This document shows, piece after piece, positions 1-4,941 of a stretch of DNA of 7,820 nucleotides (the first letter of the stretch is position 1; each line of letters begins with the position of its first letter). The notes under the pieces are model-generated. The model was not told the origin of the DNA. It ran no database searches and saw only the letters and a program-made list of their open reading frames with translations. The stretch is taken from positions 1 through 7,820 of the forward strand of contig CAJXQV010000048.1 of NCBI GenBank assembly GCA_913058165.1, given 5' to 3'. Source of the stretch: an uncultured Chromatiales bacterium (GTDB lineage Bacteria; Pseudomonadota; Gammaproteobacteria; Steroidobacterales; GCA-2729495). The position numbers and the translations under genes were made by a program.

Positions 1-26
1 GGCTCGGAGATGTGTATAAGAGACAG
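1..26 (+). other. Residual Nextera (Tn5) sequencing adapter
   Basis: Bases 8-26 are identical to the 19-base Tn5 mosaic end used in Nextera library preparation (begins AGATGTGTA, ends AGAGACAG). They are preceded by GGCTCGG, which is the sequence before the mosaic end in the Nextera Read 2 transposase adapter. This is untrimmed adapter at a contig end, not a genomic transposon end: only the engineered mosaic end plus primer tail is present, and genome sequence begins directly at base 27 in the middle of leuC. The adapter identity is recalled knowledge of the kit sequence. Confidence 0.97.
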
Positions 27-1001
27 TTCGAGAGCTTTTTCTATTGCGGTGCGCTTGCCTTCATCTGTTTCAGTGGCAGGGTCAGGCACGGATTGATCGA
101 TGCCTGTTTCATGCATTGGGCTGGTGCCCCATGAAACCTGTGGCACGATCTCATCGCAGTTGATAACGAGCTCTCTGTCGAAGCTTGCACCGTCATCAGT
201 CTTAAGGGTTCGCCAGTATTCGACCGCTTTGTCCCATTGATCATCGGTGGGCGCGTAAGGCCGACCTTTTACATAGTCGATTGTTTTCTGGTCCGGGGCG
301 ACCATGCCACTCCAGGCACCAAACTCAACGGTCATATTGCACAGAGTGAGTCGTGCCTCGATTTCGAGATTGCGTACCGCTTCACCGGCAAACTCGATCG
401 CATACCCAATACCACCGGAGGCGGTGTGCTCACCGATGAGTTTTAGGATCATGTCTTTGGCGGTAATCCCTGGCTTCAGGCTGCCGGTAAATGTAACGCG
501 CATCGTTTTGGGTTTTTTCACGACGAGTGTTTTCGTTACCAATGCGTGCTCGGCTTCGGTTGAGCCAATACCCCAGGCCAGCGCGCCCAAACCGCCTAAG
601 GTGCCGGTGTGGCTGTCGGGGCATACGAGCGTAACGCCGGGGAGGGCGATGCCCTGTTCCGGTGAAATAACGTGCGCAATGCCCTGACGCCGGTCGCCCA
701 AATCGAACAGATTGATGCCGGCCGCATGTGATGCATCGCGGGTGGCAACGATAAAGTCGGTGCCGCTGGGCATCATTGTCTTGTCGGTGCGCCCGGGAAA
801 GGTATCGACGATGTGATCCATGGTGCAGAAAGTCTGCTCCGGATTACGCACAGAACGGCTTGCCGCCTCAAGGCTTTTGAGGGCTACGCTGCCCGTGCGT
901 TCATGCAGAAACACACGATCGATGTAGATGAGCGAGGTGCCATCACCTAAATCGGCAACTAAATGTTCGTTCCAGAGCTTTTCGATAATTGTACTGGGCA
1001 T
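27..1001 (-). CDS. leuC: 3-isopropylmalate dehydratase large subunit (LeuC-type), 3' end missing
   Basis: Aconitase-superfamily large subunit. LeuC with LeuD isomerises 2- to 3-isopropylmalate in leucine synthesis, in the cytoplasm. The frame is open for 325 codons from ATG at 1001 until it meets the adapter, so about the last 140 residues of a roughly 465-residue protein are absent. Family landmarks: an EKLW start (residues 7-10), LIYIDR (24-29), MDH (61-63), PEQGIALPG (114-122), CPDSHTGT (127-134), ALAWGIGS (140-147), AEH (150-152), GITAKD (178-183) and LTLCNMTVE (218-226). The three Fe-S cluster cysteines lie beyond the break, so the cluster site cannot be judged. Several positions differ from the E. 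coli-like form (for example CPDSHTGTLGG rather than CGDSHTATHGA), which suggests the second LeuC paralogue or a related methylmalate/citraconate hydratase. There is no clear Shine-Dalgarno before the ATG. Divergent from the next gene. Confidence 0.9.
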
Positions 1002-1097
1002 AGTATTGTCGGAGATTCTTTAAAGTTTTGGCGGGTTTCTGTGTATCCACGGAGTGCTGCGGTTTCATTTGTGAGCTTAGCAGTCAATAATAGCAGC

Positions 1098-1126
1098 TTG
1101 AAACGCTGAATCGCAGCGTGAACAAT
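1098..1126 (+). promoter_or_regulatory. Candidate sigma-70 promoter for the membrane protein-moaC-mobA-folE group
   Basis: TTGAAA at 1098-1103 (5 of 6 to the -35 consensus) and AACAAT at 1121-1126 (4 of 6 to the -10 consensus) are separated by exactly 17 bases, pointing at the GTG start at 1165. The spacer holds a perfect dyad, ACGCTG (1103-1108) and CAGCGT (1114-1119), which could be an operator. The call is by eye only. Confidence 0.3.
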
Positions 1127-1164
1127 CCGGCTTTAAAGAATTGAGTTCGACTCCCAGGTTATAA

Positions 1165-1710
1165 GTGCCCGTGTATTCACCCACAACGCAAGCTAAACAT
1201 AGTGCCGCCGGTCTACTGGCGGCAAGCTGGGGTATTGGTGGAGTGGTATTGATTCTGGTGGATGCAGCAACGCGCCTGAGTAAATACATGTTCGAAGCCT
1301 TGAGCTACGAGTGGAGCATGCTGCACTGGGCGCTGTTTCTTGCGAACACGGCGTTTATGGCCTATTCGGAAGGCTATCGGGGGTTTCAGAAAAGCTTTGC
1401 GCCACGCACCGTAGAACGCGCCTTGTCGTTGCGCTCGGGCGTAGGTTGGGTCAATGGCCTGCTGGCACCCTTTTATTGTGTCGGCTACTTCGGTGCCGGC
1501 AAACGCACCGCCAAGGTTGTCTGGGTGGGAACCGCATTAATTGTCGGTGCTGTCGTACTTATCCGGCAGGTGCCCCAACCTTGGCGCGGCATTATTGATG
1601 CCGGCGTGGTTATTGGTTTAAGTTGGGGTATTGTCTCAATGTGTTTAATCACTGTTGCGGCAATCATCAGTGGCCGTTCACCGACGTCGGTGCCGGCGCA
1701 AACCGAATAG
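1165..1710 (+). CDS. Conserved multi-pass membrane protein of unknown function
   Basis: A 181-residue hydrophobic protein that I recognise only as a conserved gammaproteobacterial hypothetical. Likely membrane helices are at about residues 14-34, 49-67, 93-110, 117-134 and 142-168. The most distinctive part is the polar loop after helix 2, with AYSEGYRGFQKSF (66-78) and PRTVERAL (80-87), and a GYFGAGKRT stretch (107-115) after helix 3. These short conserved-looking motifs between helices suggest a binding or interaction surface, but no catalytic family is evident. The start is GTG at 1165, directly after an in-frame TAA. A second GTG at 1171 is possible, and the ribosome binding site is weak. 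It lies 11 bases before moaC, so it is probably co-transcribed with molybdenum cofactor genes. Transport or accessory roles are conceivable but unsupported. Confidence 0.8.
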   Translation: MPVYSPTTQAKHSAAGLLAASWGIGGVVLILVDAATRLSKYMFEALSYEWSMLHWALFLANTAFMAYSEGYRGFQKSFAPRTVERALSLRSGVGWVNGLLAPFYCVGYFGAGKRTAKVVWVGTALIVGAVVLIRQVPQPWRGIIDAGVVIGLSWGIVSMCLITVAAIISGRSPTSVPAQTE

Positions 1711-1721
1711 CAGAGGTGCCT

Positions 1722-2207
1722 GTGAATCATTCCGGCTTAAGCCATGTAGATGCCAATAATCAGCCAACTATGGTCGATGTTGGCAACAAAGAGATCACGG
1801 CCCGCACGGCAGTAGCGCGATCGATTGTGGTGCTGCCGGAACAGGTGCAGGCGGCGATCAGCGGCGATGACATTGTAACCAAGAAGGGCCCCGTATTTCA
1901 GACGGCCATTATCGCCGGCACCATGGCCGCTAAAAAAACCCATGAACTCATTCCGTTTTGTCACCCCATTGGTCTAGAGCGTTGTAAGTTCACTATTGAA
2001 CTGCAGTCGAACGGGGAAGTATGGGTTGACTGTGAGGTGGGGCTTACTCACAAAACCGGCGTTGAGATGGAAGCGCTCACGGGCGCCAGTGTTGCCGCAC
2101 TAACCATTTATGATATGTGCAAAGCGCTGTCGCACGACATCGTAATTCGTGACACTCGATTGCTGAGCAAGACCGGTGGCAAAAGTGATTTCCGGAGTCC
2201 GGAGTAA
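1722..2207 (+). CDS. moaC: Cyclic pyranopterin monophosphate synthase MoaC
   Basis: MoaC converts the MoaA product 3',8-cyclo-7,8-dihydro-GTP to cyclic pyranopterin monophosphate, the first stable intermediate of molybdenum cofactor synthesis; it acts in the cytoplasm as a hexamer. From GTG at 1722 the protein is 161 residues, the same length as the E. coli enzyme. Visible active-site features: lysines in TKKGPVF (53-59), His81 in FCHPI, the KTGVEMEAL loop (111-119) with Glu115 and Glu117, and Asp131 and Lys134 in YDMCKA. The C-terminal LLSKTGGKSDF is typical. GTG at 1722 is chosen because AGAGG (1712-1716) sits 5 bases upstream and the length matches; an in-frame GTG at 1716 and an upstream extension into the preceding gene (from 1623) are less likely. 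No moaA, moaD, moaE or moeA is in the window. Confidence 0.96.
   Translation: MNHSGLSHVDANNQPTMVDVGNKEITARTAVARSIVVLPEQVQAAISGDDIVTKKGPVFQTAIIAGTMAAKKTHELIPFCHPIGLERCKFTIELQSNGEVWVDCEVGLTHKTGVEMEALTGASVAALTIYDMCKALSHDIVIRDTRLLSKTGGKSDFRSPE
2201..2204 (+). promoter_or_regulatory. Ribosome binding site deciding the TTG start of mobA
   Basis: GGAG at 2201-2204 overlaps the last sense codon of moaC, directly before its TAA (2205-2207), and lies 6 bases before TTG at 2211. It supports that rare start and suggests translational coupling to moaC. The heptamer CCGGAGT is tandemly duplicated here (2192-2198 and 2199-2205), giving two Shine-Dalgarno-like cores. Confidence 0.6.
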
Positions 2208-2210
2208 ACC

Positions 2211-2798
2211 TTGACCGTTGACCTGAAAGCGCTGGTGCTGGCGGGCGGTAGGAGCAGGCGTTTCGGCACCGATAAGGCAGCAGTTGTGGTCGATGAGCAG
2301 GCGCAACTCGATTTTCTGGTTAGCGTGCTGGCTAAAGTGGTGAGCGATGTCCGGATTAGTATCCGGAGCGATCAGAGCAGCGATAGTTTACGGGCCGCCT
2401 ACCCACAGATTCTTGATCAACAAACCGAACTGGGGCCAGCCGGTGGTCTGTTAGCCGCGCACGAACTGGAACCGGAGAGCGCGTGGTTGGTGGTGGCCTG
2501 CGATATGCCATCGATTACTGCCAATCTGCTCCGGGAATTAATCCACCGCCGTGAACCGCACCGTGGCGCAACCGCATTTGTGGGCTCGGACGGCAAGCCT
2601 GAACCATTGTGTGCCATCTATGAACCCGCTACCCTTACGATATTGCAGGCTTCAGTTGCATCCGATGGGCACGGTGTTATGGGGCCCAGGCAACTCTTGC
2701 TTGATGCCGATACAGCGCTGATCCAGCCTTTAGCCGGCAGCACCGAAAGTTTTAATACACCCGATGAGCTTGCCGGTATAAGGCAGCGTCGCGTTTGA
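2211..2798 (+). CDS. mobA: Molybdenum cofactor guanylyltransferase (MobA-like)
   Basis: A Rossmann-fold nucleotidyltransferase of 195 residues; E. coli MobA has 194. MobA transfers GMP from GTP to molybdopterin to make the guanine dinucleotide cofactor in the cytoplasm. Motifs in order: the nucleotide-binding loop LAGGRSRRFGTDKA (10-23), GPAGGLLAA (75-83), ACDMP (96-100) with the metal-binding Asp98, PEPLCAIY (130-137), and FNTPDEL near the C-terminus (181-187). The PEPLCAIY version differs from E. coli MobA, so a MobA-like enzyme making a different dinucleotide (MocA type, CTP) cannot be excluded. The start is TTG at 2211 with GGAG 6 bases upstream, 3 bases after the moaC stop. The pairing with moaC strongly supports a cofactor role. 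Confidence 0.88.
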   Translation: MTVDLKALVLAGGRSRRFGTDKAAVVVDEQAQLDFLVSVLAKVVSDVRISIRSDQSSDSLRAAYPQILDQQTELGPAGGLLAAHELEPESAWLVVACDMPSITANLLRELIHRREPHRGATAFVGSDGKPEPLCAIYEPATLTILQASVASDGHGVMGPRQLLLDADTALIQPLAGSTESFNTPDELAGIRQRRV

Positions 2799-2802
2799 AC
2801 CG

Positions 2803-2824
2803 GGTTGCTAAGAAGTTAGCAGCC
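2803..2824 (+). promoter_or_regulatory. Intergenic stem-loop between mobA and folE
   Basis: TGCTAA (2806-2811) and TTAGCA (2816-2821) form a perfect 6-base-pair stem around a GAAG loop. A T-G wobble (2805/2822) and two G-C pairs (2804/2823 and 2803/2824) extend it to 9 pairs. No T-tract follows, so it is not a classical terminator. It may tune mRNA stability or folE expression within the operon. Confidence 0.4.
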
Positions 2825-2840
2825 GATAGCAGAGTAAATT

Positions 2841-3428
2841 ATGACTGATGTGAAGCGGCCTAGCCGCGAAGAAGCCGAAGATGCTGTCCGTACGCTATTA
2901 AGTTGGATGGGTGAGGATGCCGGGCGTAAAGGCCTGCTGCGCACCCCCACGCGGGTGCTTAACTGCTATGACGAGTGGTTTGGCGGCTACTCGCTGGATC
3001 CGCGTGAAATTCTGGGTACTTCATTCCCCGATGCCGAAGGTTATAACGATATCGTGGTGCTGAAGGACATCGATTTTGAATCACATTGTGAACATCACAT
3101 CGCACCGTTTATGGGCAAAGCCCATATTGCCTATCTGCCTTCCGACCGTGTGGTTGGGGTGAGCAAACTGGTTAAGGTGGTTGCGGCTCTATCCAAGCGG
3201 CTGCAAGTTCAGGAGAGGCTCACCAAGCAGATCGCCGATTGCATTAATGATGTACTGAAGCCCCGTGGTGTTGCCGTCATTTTAGAGGCCCAGCATGAGT
3301 GCATGACCACGCGCGGCGTTTATAAGAAAGACATCAAGATGGTGACCAATGCTATGCACGGTGAATTTGTCGACGATCCGGTGATGCGTGCCCAGCTAAT
3401 GGAACTGGTCTACGGCGGGAAAAGCTAA
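2841..3428 (+). CDS. folE: GTP cyclohydrolase I FolE
   Basis: Converts GTP to 7,8-dihydroneopterin triphosphate, the first step of tetrahydrofolate synthesis and also the entry to queuosine precursors; cytoplasmic, a homodecamer in known enzymes. The protein has 195 residues, against 222 for E. coli, the difference being mainly at the N-terminus. Zinc ligands of the family are present: Cys83 and His86 in SHCEHH, and Cys154 in QHECMTTRG. The catalytic histidines correspond to His85 and His152. Other landmarks are LLRTPTRV (32-39), the GVSKL loop (106-110) and the QERLTKQIA helix (124-132). The presence of the zinc cysteines identifies the canonical zinc-dependent type rather than FolE2. ATG at 2841 has only a weak AGAG upstream. 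It follows mobA by 42 bases with a hairpin between them, so it may share the transcript. Confidence 0.96.
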   Translation: MTDVKRPSREEAEDAVRTLLSWMGEDAGRKGLLRTPTRVLNCYDEWFGGYSLDPREILGTSFPDAEGYNDIVVLKDIDFESHCEHHIAPFMGKAHIAYLPSDRVVGVSKLVKVVAALSKRLQVQERLTKQIADCINDVLKPRGVAVILEAQHECMTTRGVYKKDIKMVTNAMHGEFVDDPVMRAQLMELVYGGKS

Positions 3429-3526
3429 CTGCGCTCCGGTATCGGCTGGGATATACTCCCGCCTTGTTGAACCACAGATATTACTGACGGCTCCGGAATC
3501 AGGGGTTGCGAACAGGGAAAGATTGA

Positions 3527-3994
3527 ATGGCACACGTAGTAGCAACAATGGAAGATGCGCGCGCGCTGGTAGGTACTGAAGTAGGGGTATCTGACTGGGT
3601 GCTTGTCGACCAGGATCGTATCAATAAGTTTGCTGAAGCCACCGACGATTTCCAATGGATCCATATTGATGAAGAGCGTTGTGCGGCCGAGTTGCCGATT
3701 GGTTCAACCATTGCCCACGGTTACTTAACCGTATCGCTTATTCCCAGTCTTATTCAGCATTTTGTTGATTTTGTTGATCTAGAACGGGTTATTAACTACG
3801 GAATGAACAAGGTCCGTTTCAAAGCGATGGTGCCGGTGAACAGTAAAGTGCGGGTGCGTGCAACCTTGAAATCGGCACGTAAACGCGCCGGTGCACTGCA
3901 GTTTATTCTAAATATTACCGTCGAGGTTGAAGGCCAGAAACGCCCTGCGTGCGAGGCCGAGACTATTGGCCTCTATTTTTTAGCCGGCGTCTAG
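3527..3994 (+). CDS. MaoC-like (R)-specific enoyl-CoA hydratase
   Basis: A 155-residue single hot-dog domain of the MaoC/PhaJ/NodN dehydratase group, which adds water to trans-2-enoyl-CoA to give (R)-3-hydroxyacyl-CoA; cytoplasmic dimer. The hydratase motif is at residues 37-65: ATDDFQWIHID, with the catalytic pair Asp41 and His46 at the same spacing as Asp31 and His36 of Aeromonas caviae PhaJ, then STIAHG (60-65), whose histidine and glycine are conserved. The remainder (NYGMNKVRFKAMVPV, 90-104) is the usual central strand. ATG at 3527 has AGGGA 8 bases upstream. It follows folE by 98 bases, so an independent promoter is likely. No polyhydroxyalkanoate synthase or beta-oxidation gene is adjacent, so the pathway is open. 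Substrate chain length cannot be read from the sequence. Confidence 0.9.
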   Translation: MAHVVATMEDARALVGTEVGVSDWVLVDQDRINKFAEATDDFQWIHIDEERCAAELPIGSTIAHGYLTVSLIPSLIQHFVDFVDLERVINYGMNKVRFKAMVPVNSKVRVRATLKSARKRAGALQFILNITVEVEGQKRPACEAETIGLYFLAGV

Positions 3995-4011
3995 CCTCCA
4001 GTCCCCGTGTT

Positions 4012-4029
4012 GCAGCGATACCTCGCTGC
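4012..4029. terminator. Possible bidirectional terminator hairpin between convergent genes
   Basis: GCAGCGA (4012-4018) and TCGCTGC (4023-4029) form a perfect 7-base-pair stem with a TACC loop. It lies in the 36-base gap between the stops of the hydratase gene (3994) and the convergent DUF1499 gene (4031). No U-tract follows on either strand, so factor-independent termination is doubtful; it may instead protect 3' ends. Confidence 0.4.
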
Positions 4030-4030
4030 C

Positions 4031-4795
4031 CTAGTTCAGCAGCAATTTTTTCCAGGCCAGAATGCGTGCAGCATTCGCGCCCATATCGCCTTTGCCCATT
4101 CTGGATTTAGAGCGAATATCCACAGCAATGGCATTGCCATCGTCACGAACCCTGATAACCACATCGTCTTTAAAGCCCACATACGCGGTTGATGCAACTG
4201 CTTCAATTCGCCCTTCGGCGGGCACTGCAGCGACAATTTCCCAGCCCATAGCTTCTGCAGCAGCCAGCGCCTCTGCAAAGGCATTGGCATAGCTTTCTGT
4301 AAGTACGATTGTTTTGATCTCAGGAAACGCAGCAATCTGCAGTTGGGCGCTGCCGTCATCCTGATACTCATAAGGATTTGGCGCATTGGCGGCCTGACGT
4401 AATTCGATAATGTCAACAAATTGGGGCGGAGTTGAAACATCACTAGTAACATCATGAATTGCCGGTGCGCCTGAAGTGCCGACGATCGTGGCGATGTTCA
4501 GGACAGTAACGCCTAAGCCTGCAGCAACAACCAACCAGGTAGTGAGGGTGTTCTTTAGCACATTGCTATGGCGGTTACCGAGCAGAGCACGGATACCAAT
4601 AATGAGTGCGATAAATAACAGCAGCGACGCAATGGCGAAGCCAAGCATGCCCACCATGGGTGAAAATGCTCCAGCCTTTGCCATGGGGCCGCTCACTGCG
4701 ATAAGAATAAGACCAATGATAGCTAACGCATGTGCACGCTTGCTCTGTCGTATCGGCTTGGGAGGGGTGCCTGCGGTTGCGCCTAAATCAGTCAT
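4031..4795 (-). CDS. Membrane-anchored DUF1499-like protein of unknown function
   Basis: A 254-residue protein in two parts. The N-terminal part has three likely membrane helices, at about residues 22-40, 48-70 and 86-106, after a short positively charged start (KPIRQSKR, 13-20). The C-terminal part, from about residue 112, resembles DUF1499: AIHDVTSD (112-119), PPQF (123-126), AEGRIEAVAST (193-203), GFKDDVVIRVR (207-217), then DIRSKSRMGKGDMGANAARI (226-245), the family's characteristic block ending in an aspartate, GANAARI and a helix. The domain's role is unknown to me. Topology is not certain; an odd number of helices would place the two ends on opposite sides of the membrane. ATG at 4795 has GGAG (complement of 4802-4805) 6 bases upstream. 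It is divergent from tesB and convergent with the hydratase gene. Confidence 0.85.
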   Translation of the reverse strand: MTDLGATAGTPPKPIRQSKRAHALAIIGLILIAVSGPMAKAGAFSPMVGMLGFAIASLLLFIALIIGIRALLGNRHSNVLKNTLTTWLVVAAGLGVTVLNIATIVGTSGAPAIHDVTSDVSTPPQFVDIIELRQAANAPNPYEYQDDGSAQLQIAAFPEIKTIVLTESYANAFAEALAAAEAMGWEIVAAVPAEGRIEAVASTAYVGFKDDVVIRVRDDGNAIAVDIRSKSRMGKGDMGANAARILAWKKLLLN

Positions 4796-4799
4796 GCCT

Positions 4800-4843
4800 T
4801 ACTCCGGATGGTTTAAGTCAGTTTGAAGTTAATAGCCGGAGTA
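4800..4843 (-). promoter_or_regulatory. Inverted repeat covering the ribosome binding site of the DUF1499 gene
   Basis: TACTCCGG (4800-4807) and CCGGAGTA (4836-4843) are a perfect 8-base inverted repeat separated by 28 bases. The arm nearer the gene contains the GGAG ribosome binding site at 4802-4805. In the leader mRNA the two arms could pair and hide the site; alternatively they are a two-part operator. A weak promoter-like pair on the minus strand (TTGGGC, complement of 4863-4868, and CATACT, complement of 4840-4845, 17 bases apart) overlaps the distal arm. If it is real, the transcript would start inside the repeat and the RNA hairpin could not form. Confidence 0.3.
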
Positions 4844-4941
4844 TGACACTAGCCGTGCAATTGCCCAAATCGTGGCCTCCTTAAAGAATGCGGCTGTCAA
4901 TCGGGTTACAATCGTTGCGCTGACACTCACGAGGCATGTTC

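Noticed and set aside
8..26. Natural transposon end (Tn5/IS50).
   Set aside because: The sequence is the engineered mosaic end with the Nextera primer tail at the very edge of the contig; no transposase, inverted partner or target duplication is seen.
304..687. Plus-strand open frame of 127 codons.
   Set aside because: It is an opposite-strand shadow of leuC, with no recognisable motifs and no ribosome binding site.
1099..1158. tRNA-like fragment: a hairpin (1103-1119) followed by GAGTTCGACTC (1143-1153), resembling a T arm.
   Set aside because: Only 3 base pairs flank the TTCGA loop, and no acceptor stem, D arm or anticodon arm can be fitted; the hairpin is better read as a promoter-associated dyad.
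1623..1721. Upstream extension of moaC from 1623 inside the membrane protein gene.
   Set aside because: It would overlap the preceding gene by almost 90 bases; GTG at 1722 has a well-placed AGAGG and gives the exact length of E. coli MoaC.
3425..3711. Minus-strand open frames across the folE-hydratase gap.
   Set aside because: They overlap the hydratase N-terminus antisense, with no motifs and no ribosome binding site.
4036..4826. Other open frames overlapping the DUF1499 gene (a 139-codon minus frame and a 116-codon plus frame).
   Set aside because: They are out-of-frame shadows of a gene with clear domain structure, and their composition is low in plausible protein features.
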